This document shows, one piece after another, positions 39,301-47,400 of a stretch of DNA of 64,000 nt; the first letter of the stretch is position 1, and each line of letters begins with the position of its first letter. The position numbers were made by a program, and so were the translations under genes. Source of the DNA: Ornithodoros turicata (taxonomy: Eukaryota > Arthropoda > Arachnida > Ixodida > Argasidae). The notes below the pieces were generated by a model that worked only from the letters and a program-made list of their open reading frames with translations, did no database searches and was not told the origin of the DNA. Where the stretch lies: NCBI RefSeq assembly GCF_037126465.1, contig NC_088204.1, forward strand, positions 78,243,807 to 78,307,806, written 5' to 3'.

Positions 39301-42183
39301 TTCATTACAGCTTGATGGGGTAAGATCCATAAATGAGAATAAGTTTGAGCGGAGAGGGTTTGTGGGAGTGAGCTCATAAAAGACCCTGGGGTTTTGGGGT
39401 TAAGGCGGACTCATGCGATCTATAGTTTTCTTCGCTTTGCTTTTCACGCGCGTTCTGAGGACGTAATATAATCGGCGCAAGCGTGTAGAGCATGCTAGCA
39501 AACGACAAAGCCATTATTTTCATTCGCAGGGATCTGGAAAACTGTAGTAGTAAGCTTGTCGAATTTGTTGATTGCAATCAATTCCCAGACTGCTACTCTA
39601 GGGAATGACGTCATTTTGGCCCAGATATCGCGGAGGGCGGGAAGAGAGAAGCGATTTTGTTGCACCTCCTGTAGACTCCCATGTATTAAAAATCTGAGAA
39701 ATTTTTATTCGCCAAAAAATCGGTGGATCGCGTCGGGCCTTCAAAAATGTGTCATTCCCTAGATAAACTCGAGGAGAACACGCCTGTACTTCTTTCCTGT
39801 AGAAATTTCACGAGGTTTACGGGAACCCTGCGAACAAAAATTCCCCATAGACCTTCTTAAGAAGTGAGTCCGCCTTAAGATAAAGGGACGAACAAACAAA
39901 CGTACAACGTTTTGTTGTTCGTGTTGTACGTTTGTTTGTGAAGCGGTTAAGAGTGTGAAAGTAAAGGGCGAAAAACACATTACAACGTTATAAGCTCTTT
40001 TTTTCAACTTTATTATATCGCTGCTTTTTTTTTAAATCAAAGAAACACTGATGCCATTTTTTGCAGGCGGGCATCCTGTGGTAACACGCATGTAACGTGC
40101 GCATTAGTTAATTGACTGCTAATTACCTAAAATTCGCTAATTTTACTTCATCATTAGATGTTTTCGGCAAAATACGAGACGTCTCGCATTTCCCGCATCG
40201 AGCTGACTCGACTGCGCGCAGTTCTCCGGCGGAGAAGCGGGAGATTGGCGTCCCATTGCTAGACGACGCAGCCGCGCCCGCCGGTCCCAAGATGGCGGTC
40301 TCGCTGGCCGACGTGGCTCAGTGTCGCTACTCTGCTCACTTTTGAGTGACTCTTAGAAGAGCGGGTGGACCCTATAGAGTCACTCAAAAGTGAGCAGAGT
40401 AGCGACACTGAGCCACGTCGGCCAGCGAGACCGCCATCTTGGTACTCCTGCGTACTTCAAATGCAATGATATTCAGCTTCATATCGCTACAATAAAAACA
40501 CGTGACCTTCTGACGCGAACGCCATCGCTCCCTATCGCGCTCCAGAAGTGCGTGGTTTCGGCTCATTTACGAAGTAAAATTTCGCGATTTATGTACGTAT
40601 TTGTTTCAGGATTTTTTATATAAAGCCGGTGGATTTAATTAATGACTGACTCCAATTCTACTATATCGCATTTCCCCGAGTGCATCTAAGTGATAATGAT
40701 GAACTTACGTAATTATTCGTCCAGTATAGTCACATACGCTTTCGGACAGGATGACCGCCTGACCAAAGAACCCAACTGTGAAAACAGCAGAGCTCTTATA
40801 GCTTTATAAAACTTCTCTGTATCTTATCTTTAAGGATAACTTACGGTAACATATCTGCAGTGGAGTCGCTGTAGGGTACGCGCGTCACTCTGTGCGGAAA
40901 AGCTCTTTGCGTCACCCCACCCCCCACCCAATGCCCCCGTTAAAGGATACCTTTCCGTACCAGGCGATTCACGATTAATAAACATATTGCACCACACTCA
41001 GAAAAAAAAAAAAAAATTATGTGCCCTCGCGAAAGGGCTCCTCATGTTGTTTTTGGCGTCATATCGTGCCGCAGAGAACGGGAGGAAGCGGCAGTATTGG
41101 CGCGGCGCGTCACCCCTTCCGTCGCTTCACCCCCCCCCCCGCACCCCCCCTAGTGACACCACTGCTTATCTGTAAGAATCGACAGAAAAAAAAAAACAAA
41201 AAAAAACGCCCTCTTACGCGTTTGAATATATGGTTAGAATAACTGGTATGCTGCCTGTAGGAAGGGAGTTGCCTCAGGACAGAAGCCGCCGATATATCGA
41301 ACAGAGACTGTTCTTCTTCAGGACACCGTCCTCATCATTGGCATGGTATTTAAAGGGTTAGGTGTGACGTGTTTAAAGGTTCATGCGAATTGTGGGTCAA
41401 CAGCCCGGAGGGAAGAAAGGGTCCGTACGGGCTACCCTCCGGGCTGTTGACCCACAATTCGCATGAACCTTTAAACACGTCACACCTAACCCTTTAAATA
41501 CCATGCCAATGATGAGGACGGTGTCCAGAAGAAGAACAGTCTCTGTTCGATATATCGGCGGCTTCTGTCCTGAGGCAACTCCCTTCCTACATCTCTTACC
41601 GGTTCGCTGGATTTCTACCCATCTATATGGTATGCTGCCTGTATCATGACAAACTTTGTTCTCTGAAAGCACCCCCTCTTCCAGACACAGAGAAGACATC
41701 ATCTTGAAACGAAAGCACATGTTCCTCCTTGACGTGGCGTACCATACTTTCCAGTTGGGCGCAATGATGCGTGCGCTACCTTTCGTGTCACCGTTGGCCA
41801 TCGCTACGCTCTTGTATCATACTTATATTCTCTGGTAAGCGCGGCAGTCCGCAGCAGTAAATAGTATATCGTAACAAAGGCGTGCTCGTTTCTTCCACAG
41901 GATATTCTTTCGATGGCTGAGGCTCACTGTCCCCGTCGTGAAATCGGTTCTGGGAGAGAACGGCGGTGGAGCGTTGAGTCCTGCCATGTCCCGACTCATC
42001 CTGGCCCTGTTGGAAGCTCAAGGCGGCGAAATTCCGCTGCTGAGAGCGATGGAAAGATATTTGCGTTTGCAAGAACAAGTGCGGAATCTGACGCGGCAGC
42101 TGCAAGAGCACATCCGTCGCGGCAGAGACGAAGCACGGCAACCGGACCAGCTAGCAGAGATTGCTAGACGACATCTCGATTGA
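15308..42183 (+). CDS. Multi-exon gene for an unrecognised multi-pass membrane protein
   Basis: Phase-compatible exons: 15308-15387 (ATG; end tentative, AAA at 15370 is an alternative donor), 19153-19360, 19880-20032, 26099-26175, 28229-28445, 29228-29296 (weak acceptor), 33057-33115 (tentative), 37593-37814, 39149-39319, 41685-41834 and 41901-42183 (TGA). Joined, they would give roughly 560 residues. The first half is soluble in character (YRIRNDDGETGD, AYILWEGSSNGP, KYNNVTIFSSS). Hydrophobic stretches follow: FFILRQFFWVTI, ILAAIVYYLHFIMHILFV, IGIVFVMTFLM, FKYLLFVFHYSLM and LAIATLLYHTYILWIFF. The tail is charged and helical (YLRLQEQVRNLTRQLQEHI), probably a coiled coil. Phase agreement over nine junctions argues for a real gene; the four last exons are the most certain. 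I cannot name a family. Exons may be missing in 29-37 kb, or two genes may have been joined. Confidence 0.6.
15471..16376 (-). mobile_element. Internally deleted mariner element in first intron
   Basis: The terminal inverted repeats are ATGAGGGGCATTCAAG at 15474 and, on the opposite strand at the other end, ATGAGGAGTGTTCAAG near 16373, each beside TA as expected for mariner insertion. The roughly 0.9 kb between them encodes two separated pieces of a mariner transposase on the minus strand. The element is shorter than a complete mariner (about 1.3 kb), so an internal segment is lost. Confidence 0.8.
15579..16218 (-). pseudogene. Mariner transposase remnant
   Basis: The N-terminal helix-turn-helix region is visible from about 16218 (MADSEVSAHIGQRIVMKF, then AFEWCKRFRDGR and the GRGGSEPS linker motif). 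It ends around HEHLQFRK near 15860. There it joins, in a different frame, a C-terminal catalytic piece with LLLEDNARPHT (second catalytic Asp) and YSPDLAPSNFHLFGPL. The central part with the first catalytic Asp is deleted and the frame is broken, so the enzyme is dead. Confidence 0.8.
17234..17405. mobile_element. MITE with AGAGTCACTAAAT termini (copy 1)
   Basis: The ends are perfect inverted repeats of AGAGTCACTAAATAG. Flanking 10-mers are similar (AGCCTATATT and AGCCTCTATA), consistent with an eroded target duplication of about 10 bp. The interior is homologous to part of the copy at 35458-35767. A further half-copy end lies just left, at about 17207-17222. Confidence 0.6.
17810..18049. mobile_element. 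Foldback MITE, ACACTCTTAAAAATGAAC family (copy 1)
   Basis: The element is almost one perfect palindrome: about 110-bp arms beginning TACACTCTTAAAAATGAAC, meeting at a short TGCCGTGCATAATGGCA loop. It is bordered by TA. No coding capacity. Sister copies lie at 18439, 30518 and 30979. Confidence 0.85.
18223..18719. mobile_element. Older copy of the same MITE family, split by a younger one
   Basis: The left portion (18223-18438) runs from GGCTCTTAAAAATGGGC to GATGGTTGGC. The missing right arm (GCGCGTGCTATGCGG to AAGAGGGTA) resumes after 18680. The interruption is exactly the copy at 18439-18680. Confidence 0.75.
18439..18680. mobile_element. Younger foldback MITE nested in the copy at 18223-18719
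   Basis: A near-perfect palindrome from TACACTCTTAAAAATG to AAGAGTGTA. It interrupts the GGTTGGCTAGG word of the older copy, with TA on both sides as the likely target duplication. Its arms are closer to each other than those of the host copy, as expected for a later insertion. Confidence 0.8.
18775..19114 (+). mobile_element. GGGTTTAACCCG-family MITE (copy 1)
   Basis: Begins AGAGCCTGACTTTTTCGGG and ends AAAAAGTCAGGCCCT, a terminal inverted repeat. The interior repeats CGGGTTTTA, AAATTCGGG and GGGTTAAACCCG words in both orientations. It is about 340 bp and nearly identical to 51955-52309 and, inverted, 57618-57966. It lies in an intron of the membrane-protein gene. Confidence 0.8.
20889..25675 (+). 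repeat. 182-bp satellite array, about 25 monomers, intronic
   Basis: A tandem array with a period of 182 bp (one monomer 181). Each monomer contains GGACCGAAAATCGCG, a GATCTCCTCGAGATC dyad, ACCAAATTGGTGG and CATTTGTTTACAAACAGG. It starts inside an otherwise complete dispersed MITE copy (from 20889) and ends at about 25675 with a truncated monomer. Edge monomers carry the dispersed-element variant (CGTAATCCCCTCAAGA); internal ones carry the homogenised variant. The many overlapping 85-codon open frames shift phase every monomer, so they are not a protein. The array lies wholly between coding exons 19880-20032 and 26099-26175. Confidence 0.95.
26572..26869 (+). mobile_element. Single copy of the satellite-parent MITE
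   Basis: Runs from about ATAAACCTCTACCCGAGAAA to CAGGGAGAGGTCTAT with inverted ends. It contains the complete 5' portion missing from satellite monomers (GACGTTGGTAGACAGACTGA) and one 182-bp-like 3' portion. It lies 0.9 kb beyond the array. Confidence 0.75.
27040..27395 (-). repeat. GTTAC-rich dispersed repeat (inverted relative to 55.4 kb copy)
   Basis: Rich in GTAACTCGTTAC and AAGTTAC words. It matches 55365-55690 in the opposite orientation, including CTCCGGTTC-like and TGTGCGCCCACAGGG landmarks. No coding capacity. Confidence 0.7.
28510..28633. repeat. Hairpin MITE, GTAGGAAGGGAGTTGCC family (short copy)
   Basis: The 5' arm GTAGGAAGGGAGTTGCCTC continues to GAACAGAGAC, and the 3' arm is its near-perfect reverse complement, with a 23-bp loop. 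The same arms border the 334-bp palindrome at 41257-41590. A GGGTAGAAATCCAGCG flank is also shared by both. Confidence 0.8.
28747..29056 (+). mobile_element. tRNA-derived SINE, copy 1
   Basis: The head has RNA polymerase III box A (TGGCGCAACGG) and a perfect box B (GGTTCGAATCC). It is followed by a body (GGGGTTTTTCGTGGGTTTCC and so on) and a (TCC)n tail ending about 29056. Flanks ACCGGGCGACA and ACCGTGCGACA form a near-perfect 11-bp target duplication. About 310 bp long, non-coding. Nearly identical to 34253-34574. Confidence 0.88.
29404..29984. mobile_element. Foldback element with CAGGGTGTGTGCAG termini, about 580 bp
   Basis: The terminal inverted repeats CAGGGTGTGTGCAGAAAAAC extend for well over 100 bp with small differences. 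Inner segments are also inverted (TACCGCTAGGGG against CCCCTAGCGGT). TA flanks both ends. Non-coding; superfamily uncertain, but the TA target suggests Tc1/mariner-type mobilisation. Confidence 0.78.
29990..30372. repeat. GC-rich foldback repeat
   Basis: The arms include GGGCTTAATCG..GTTACGGTCGTTACA at about 30094-30127 and its inverse near 30293-30328, plus GTGCACGTGATAAAACACGTGCAC at the centre. CCGGGCTCT and AGGGCTCT ends recur near 28665 beside the SINE. No open frame. Confidence 0.6.
30518..30769. mobile_element. Foldback MITE, ACACTCTTAAAAATGAAC family (copy 4)
   Basis: TACACTCTTAAAAATGAAC to AAGAGTGTA with long inverted arms. The internal sequence is of the GGCGTACGCC subtype, as in the older copy at 18223. 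Confidence 0.85.
30979..31220. mobile_element. Foldback MITE, ACACTCTTAAAAATGAAC family (copy 5)
   Basis: A near-perfect palindrome of the GGAGGAGCCTATTTTGTGCC subtype, as at 17810 and 18439. A truncated further copy (31221-31320) abuts its right end, starting GGAATGAACTTCACGGC. Confidence 0.85.
31680..32230. repeat. 83-bp minisatellite followed by inverted copies
   Basis: GAAAGTCGAGTGCAATAGG recurs with an exact 83-bp spacing about five times in 31680-32045. After a GTATGTGTCTTATCAATG linker, the same sequence returns twice in inverse orientation (32083-32230), and the linker too is repeated inverted at 32157-32180. Open frames across it are repeat artefacts. Confidence 0.88.
34253..34574 (+). 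mobile_element. tRNA-derived SINE, copy 2, with perfect target duplication
   Basis: Same family as 28747-29056, with box A (TGGCGCAGCGG) and box B (GGTTCGAATCC). The insertion is flanked by perfect 12-bp duplications CGCTATAGCATA at 34241-34252 and 34575-34586. The tail is (TCC)n. The intact duplication indicates recent retroposition. Confidence 0.92.
34610..34790. repeat. Degenerate GTCGCGGTTTTT tandem tract
   Basis: Words such as TCGCGGTTTTTAGCTGTCG, TGTCGCGTTTTTTGCC and ATCGCGATTTTTGTC recur every 15-20 bp over about 170 bp, with no exact period. Non-coding. Confidence 0.5.
35037..35256 (-). mobile_element. tRNA-derived SINE with (CAA)n tail, different head
   Basis: On the minus strand, a tRNA-like head near 35250 (CCTCAGTCGGTATCGTG as box A, GGTTCAAACCC as box B) is followed by a short body and a (CAA)n tail at 35041-35057. 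The head differs from that of the 28.7 and 34.3 kb copies. Confidence 0.65.
35458..35767. mobile_element. MITE with AGAGTCACTAAAT termini and 10-bp target duplication
   Basis: Perfect inverted ends AGAGTCACTAAATAG enclose 310 bp. The insertion is flanked by identical 10-mers AGTGCATGTT at 35448-35457 and 35768-35777. A 9-11 bp duplication is typical of Mutator-like elements (established knowledge). Non-coding. Related sequences lie at 17234-17405 and 40195-40450. Confidence 0.82.
35801..36126. mobile_element. MITE with CTGCGTTCCAATAC termini
   Basis: The left end CTGCGTTCCAATACGCC and right end, inverted, CTGCGTTCCAATACCTCG form a TIR. Subterminal GCTTAGTCGACTGCCTAG and CTCAGCTGCCTAGTCAGGC words repeat near both ends. 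Non-coding, about 326 bp. Confidence 0.65.
36230..36400 (-). mobile_element. tRNA-like SINE head, third type
   Basis: The reverse complement reads CCGTGGCCGTGTGGTTAGGA (box A region) and GTATTCGAAACC (degenerate box B), followed by TGTGTGTTTTTACCCCGAAACG, which resembles the body of the other SINEs. Old and eroded. Confidence 0.5.
36913..37033. repeat. Small inverted repeat with CAGTCTATCC termini
   Basis: CAGTCTATCCCGAAACCGAAACC at the left pairs with GGTTTCAGTTTCTGGATAGACTG at the right. The interior is also partly self-complementary (CCGGAATAG, CTATTCCGG-like). About 120 bp. Confidence 0.65.
37940..38215 (+). repeat. Dispersed repeat with GGCACTAGGGGGG end (copy 1)
   Basis: Shares GAAGCGACGGAAGGGGTGACG, CTGAGTGTGGTG and CGATTCACGATAAATAAAC-type landmarks with 40880-41165 in inverse orientation. 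Non-coding. Confidence 0.7.
38300..38610. repeat. Inverted repeat pair around CACTACATTCGC
   Basis: GGCCGTGCCGCACTACATTCG at 38362 is inverted at 38555-38575 (GAATGTAGTGCGGCACGGCC), and the adjoining GTCACTGACTATAGT words also pair. Looks like an old foldback element. Confidence 0.6.
39005..39110 (+). repeat. tRNA-like sequence, probable SINE head
   Basis: AGCGTAGCGTAATCGGTTAACGC resembles a D arm with box A, and the GCGGGGTTTGTCTCC stretch is a mutated box B. It sits 40 bp upstream of a coding exon. No clear cloverleaf acceptor stem, so not called as a tRNA gene. Confidence 0.4.
39404..39874. mobile_element. MITE with GGCGGACTCA termini flanked by TTAA
   Basis: The left boundary TTAA-GGCGGACTCA (39400-39413) and right boundary TGAGTCCGCC-TTAA (39865-39878) mirror each other exactly. 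TTAA target duplication is the signature of piggyBac-type transposition. The interior (471 bp) carries no transposase. It sits in the intron just after the exon ending 39319. Confidence 0.8.
40195..40450. repeat. Back-to-back halves of an AGAGTCACT-type MITE
   Basis: The GAGACCGCCATCTTGG/CCAAGATGGCGGTCTC block, GTGTCGCTACTCTGCTCAC and TGAGTGACTCT words appear first in one orientation (to 40350), then inverted (from 40375). They match the right part of 35458-35767. Confidence 0.7.
40880..41165 (-). repeat. Dispersed repeat with CCCCCCTAGTG end (copy 2, inverted)
   Basis: Inverse of 37940-38215, containing CGTCACCCCTTCCGTCGCTTC and ending CCCCCTAGTGACACCACTGC. Long C and A runs. Non-coding. 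Confidence 0.7.
41257..41590. mobile_element. 334-bp near-perfect palindromic element
   Basis: The arms start GTAGGAAGGGAGTTGCCTC and stay complementary to the centre, where a GGAAGAAAGGGTCCGTACGGG loop separates CAGCCCGGAGG from CCTCCGGGCTG. Arm differences are very few. It lies about 95 bp upstream of the exon starting 41685. The short hairpin at 28510 is a deleted relative. Confidence 0.9.
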
Positions 42184-42403
42184 TGTCCTCCTCGATATTT
42201 ACTAGCGGTAATTAAAAAGTCCGTCTCGATTGCACTCTCTTGTATGGATGTAGATTTCTAACACTCCTGTAGAGAATATAACGGACTCGATGAATATATG
42301 AAAATGGACAGCAATATGTGTCTCCTACGCCAAAAAAAAAAAAAAACATCTGACAGTACACTTGGGACTAAGCGCACCATATTGTGATCCGTAGCTGTAT
42401 CTC

Positions 42404-42409
42404 AATAAA
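42404..42409 (+). terminator. Polyadenylation signal of the membrane-protein gene
   Basis: AATAAA about 220 bp after the TGA at 42181-42183, the first canonical hexamer downstream. Confidence 0.6.
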
Positions 42410-44446
42410 CAGCGGACTTATATTCGGAGAATTCCGTCAGGACTAGGAATATTTCTCAAACTGCCGACACGCGTCATCCGGCGGATATTCGGAAAGGGAC
42501 GGTCACCTATGAAGCTCCCAGTCGTGTTATGGATGCCTATGGTACTGGACCACATGGTATGGTACTGGACCACCACTGGGACTGGACCACAGATGCATGC
42601 CTTGGCACGTGACCTTTTATAGGCTGCGAGCGTCGCGTGATGCTCAGTCCTTTTTACACGCTGGAGCGTTCGCACCTTGAGTCTCTGAGCGCTAACCAGT
42701 TTTAGGGAAGTTTTACGGAGGCTATACATATCACGAACCATATGAAGCAGTATTAGAATATTCCAAGTCACAATGAGTCAGACGGCATAAAAAACATTGG
42801 TAGCTTGACGGTCGGAGGTCTATTGGCCTGCCAGGACAATGCGACCTGCCGTATTGAATACTGTAAGAACGTCGGCTACAGCGTTGCTCATTTCTTATAA
42901 CAGATAGAAATTTCGATACAAGGAAACAGACAAGACTAGGACATGACGCAGTTTCCGCCTTATATCTTTCGCAATTCTGTCGTTTACGGGTTCTTGCATA
43001 TGGAGTACGTGTTTTAGCAGTTATATACGCATCACCTGTTTGACCGCAAAGCCTCGTTGACGTACCATTGGGTTCTCCTGTGGGTTCACTAAGGTCACCC
43101 GCTGGGCAGTTGGGGCCGCCAGGGGCCATGTGGTACCATTGGTACCATGAGGCCTTTTGTGGGACCATTCGGCAAACCTCACGGGCTATATGGGACAGCA
43201 TTTGTCTAACCGCTAGCAGTGCTGTTGGACCACTAGGAATTATTAATGGGCCGACAAGTTGTTTTGATGGTCGATCAAAATATTTAATGGTGTCATCGAT
43301 GTCACGACTAGCGTCCTGTCCCGACACATGTCTCACAGCGTCTGAGAAAAACACAGGAAAAACCCCAGATAGCAAAGCCGGCACCGGGATTCGAAACCGA
43401 AGCCTCGACATGACGCTATAACCACTGAACCACGCATGCTGGCAGGAAGCAAAGCGTCTTCTCCTGGCATGGGAGAAAGCAACCCAACAAAGAAGGCAGC
43501 AAACAGGATATAAACTTGCATATGCAGCTTTTTGCACAGAGCCGACCCACATTATATTGCACTCAATGTGAAAAAAAAGAAAAAGGCGTATAAATGACTG
43601 CTCCCCCCGCCCTGCCACCACCTGCCACTTCCAAGAAGAAAAAGTGCAGAATCCGAAACCAAAACAGGAGGATCAAGCGGCAAACAGACAGCACCTGAAC
43701 GAGCCAATCCAAGTCGCACGTATCCAGTTGTTTTGCGCAAAATGGTGAAATGCAGGCTCTGCAACAGTTTGTAGCATTTTCTTCCGCTTAGCAAGAGATA
43801 TCACAACACCTGAGGTGAGCAGTGCAGTCGTCGTTTGTCTTTACTTGTGCCGTCCCTTGTCCTTTTTTTACCCAGCACTGGGGCTTTATCGATTTTAAAA
43901 TGAGTTACCAACCTGCCCAAATTTTAACTTTCTTCAACGTGAGATTCAATGCTATTGTGCTTCAGTAGGGTAGAAATAAATGCCGGGTGAAAATTTGACA
44001 CAACTTGATGCAGTGCCAGGTCTATGGAGGGGCGGCGGCTGGGCTATTCGCTCCCCCCTCCCCCGCACCCCCCCCCCCCCGAAAAAAAAAAAACGAACAT
44101 TCGGGGGTGTAAACATTGGATTCCCCCACTACGCGCTTCGTAAAAGATACCCCCTCCCCCAAAGTGGATCTGCATCCGCCGCTGCATGGTTTGATGACAT
44201 GTTGTATGACTACATCACTGTCACTTCTGTCACTTCCTGTTCGCCCTACATGTGACCTGTCACTTCTGCTATGTCTCTACTGTAAATGTGGATGCAATAC
44301 CTATTGCTATGGGATATGGCAATTTAATTACTTCTAAATTAAAACATGTTCAGTCTTTTCCCTCGATAACCAAGCTGAAGCAAGCCCATTTGTTAATGTG
44401 AATACTGTTCGCACTGATACTGTTTTGGTCAGGTCGTCGTCTGCAA
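42410..44446. other. Intergenic region before the TMC gene
   Basis: Contains a short GGTACTGGACCAC tandem (42540-42595), a SINE on the minus strand and a poly-C/poly-A tract near 44067-44093. No supported exon. Confidence 0.45.
43320..43455 (-). mobile_element. tRNA-derived SINE sharing the body but not the head of the 28.7 kb family
   Basis: The reverse complement shows box A (GTGGTTCAGTGG), box B (GGTTTCGAATCCC), then CTGGGGTTTTTCCTGTGTTT, almost the same body as 28747 and 34253 (CTGGGGTTTTTCCTGGGTTT). The tRNA-like head is different. Confidence 0.7.
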
Positions 44447-47400
44447 ATGGCTCGACGGGGCCCTCCACCGACTGACTCACAGAATGGCATTCAAATGCAA
44501 CATCGTGAGTATATATCTTTTTCTACAGCTGTTGGAAGCCCTTCAGCTTTCAGGATGATAAGACGTGACATTTATACTGCTGTATCATGTTCAAATTGTA
44601 AAAGCAGGTATGAGAAGGCATGTCTCAATATTATACGTGCGTTGCACGTGATTTTCACAATTTTTATTACGAGCCATTATCTGTCCTCGTAGCGTGTGCG
44701 GCAGAGTAAGAAATTTCTGCGGGTCTGGAGAATATATTTTCAGAGACATATACACAAAGACGAAGGTTCATTAGCAGATTTAATACACACTCATGTACAT
44801 GCTCGCATGCACGCACAAAGAGAGGGCCTTGTCTAGTGTAGGGGGCGCCACTAGCTTTTAACCTCGATATCTACATGCCTGAATGTGTAGTCTTGCAAGG
44901 TGCATTATAATCCATTATTGGTACGGGGCTGTCAGTTCCACAAATCCATTAAGAGACCAATTTCTCGAGGAAAGTTTCAGGCAGCGACAGTCGTGTTATC
45001 TATAATGCGCCCATCGTTAACCTATAAGTGTACCTCGGCAAAAACTCACGCGTGAGCATGCTCATTCACGCTCACTCACGCTCAATGTGGTGAATGAGTT
45101 GAGCAGGAGTGAGCAAACGGTGGATTGAGCAAGAAGTGAGTGATTGTGAGTGAACAGGAGTGAGCAAACTGTGAATTGAGCAAGAAGTGAGTGATCGTGA
45201 GTGAGCAGGAGTGAGCAAACGGTGGATTGAGCAAGAAGTGAGTGATCGTGAGTGAGCAGGAGTCACAACTGCCGACTTCTGCCTGCGAGTGCATTCGCAC
45301 ACTTCTACCTCTTCCCGGCATGCTTTTTGCACGCTGAAGAATGCACAGCAGTTCCGCTAGCAGACGACAGCCACGCTGGCCGAGGAAGCGCATTTGCAAC
45401 TTGCATTTGGTTCCGAGGAACCGCAGATGGCTATTATAGAGTTTTCTGAAGCACCTGCTGCAACAGCACACCTTCCCTCACATACACTGTCTACGTTTTC
45501 ATTGCCCTCGTGAGGATACAATCACAAACCTACTGCACTTAGAGTAACTGTGCTAGGGCAAGTGGACACTCCCGTACCTGAAGGCCTTACGAGGGCAGTG
45601 AGAACGTATATATATGTAAGAGAAGGTGTGCCTTGGCAGCAGGCGCTTCAAAAAACTCTAAAATGTCTATCTGCAGTCCCTCACATATTTCCTTAGGCAG
45701 TGCAGCTGTCGTCTGCTAGCGGAGTTGCTGTGCATTCTTAGAAACGTGCGAAAGGGAACAAAAAAAGAGCGTAGGTGAACAACGGGCACACGGAGATGAT
45801 GCGACAGCCGCTGCCGAAACTTTCCGCGAGAAGTCGGTCTCAGAAGGAATCTGCGGAACGGACAGCCACATATTAATAATGGATTATGATGCATCTTGCA
45901 TAATGAGGGTTAAAGGCCAGTGCCTTTAACCTTGCAGAACCATAAGAATGCGGAAGACACGTTCTTTTCCTTTGCACTCGTGTGTCGTGTACAGTGAACC
46001 ATGGGTACATGGAGCCGGCGGTTGAAGATGCTGACGGTTACGTGGATCCGACGGCTGCCCAGACGGCTGCCCAGATCGCTGCTTCGTTCGAAGCACCCAG
46101 ACGTCCAAGCGTTCCCGCGCACACGAAAGAGATTATAAAGCAACTACCCTCCAGGAATCTAGGTGAGTTTTCATTCAACATTTCGTGACATGTCAACGTC
46201 CTCTCCCACAGCTCCTCATCACATATTCTCCGCGCTGCTGGGCTGCAAAAAATTCTGCGGGAGAAGAGAAGGGAGTTGAGACATGGTCGGTGCCACATTC
46301 CCGACCCGTGGCGTAGTGCATACGTTTTTCTCCGCTCGGAGCTCAAACCGTCTGGATTGTAATGATTTGTAGTGTCGACAATAAGTTATGGAGCGCTTTA
46401 GTGTCCCTTTAAAAGGGCTGAGAACCCATTTCTACGCGTATAAGCCGCACCGCAGATAAGCCGCAAGACCCGGTTTTAGGAACGTTTTGAAAATCTTCGG
46501 GCAGATAAGCCGCACTCGCAGATAAGTCGCGAGTAATACGACGCGATTGGTTTGTGCCACAAATGAGACCGTAGAGAAGGCCTATACCTTTCTGGTCCAT
46601 ACTTGGAGGTCGGCACGGTGTACAACAAAGGATATCATCTCTAGTCTTCTATGAAGATCGGATTGTGCCCTTGTTGCGTGTTTTTCGTGGGTCGACGGGT
46701 CAGTGGCCTTCCAGAAGACACGACTCACTGTCACCACTTTCGTTAAAAGTGCTTGGGGAAGACACGAGGAAGATCAATCTACTCTAATGTGGATGCGCCC
46801 CTGTTACGCATTGTTTGTGCATTGGCAGGGCGGTGCTGTTCCAGAGACGCTGTCGATCCTTCAGTTAAAACTGGCGAATGGGGAAAATATCAGGGAAAAA
46901 TAGCCACGAGATATTCCGCACCGGTGGAGAACGCCCGTGAGAAAAAAAAAAAAAAAATTGCGCGTAAGCCACGGCTAATATGCGTGAAATTATGGTAATA
47001 CAGTCGACCCCCGTTTATCCGGACGGTGCCGTTCCTGGCGAAATCCTCCGGACACCGAGACATCCGGATAAATGAAACGACCGAATAGAAGCGTCCTACA
47101 GAGCAAGATTTAATTAAAACACACAAAGCTCGTGAATGACAGTTGTTTCATAGTAGTGTAGGCACTCAATTCCTGCAAACTTTTGCTAATTGCATAGACT
47201 TGAGCCACGTTGTTGTGCTGCTAGAAAAATGTCAGTGCAGTCCTTGATGCTGATCTTGCATGCTCAACTGTCACAATGGGGGCTTCTTCCTCAACGGGGC
47301 CTTCTTTCTCACCGGCGTCATCGGCACCCTCTTGCGTTATGGTCAACGTACCGTTATGGTCAACGTGACCCAACACACACAAATAGAAAAGGAGGTCATC

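Noticed and set aside
42731..43621. A 296-codon minus-strand open frame with a collagen-like PAGDLSEPTGEP stretch
   Set aside because: It crosses a SINE and intergenic DNA, lacks a recognisable domain and has no splice support.
45095..45471. Minus-strand frame of 17-residue repeats ([17 protein letters not shown])
   Set aside because: It is created by the 51-bp minisatellite, whose period is a multiple of three, inside a non-coding foldback element.
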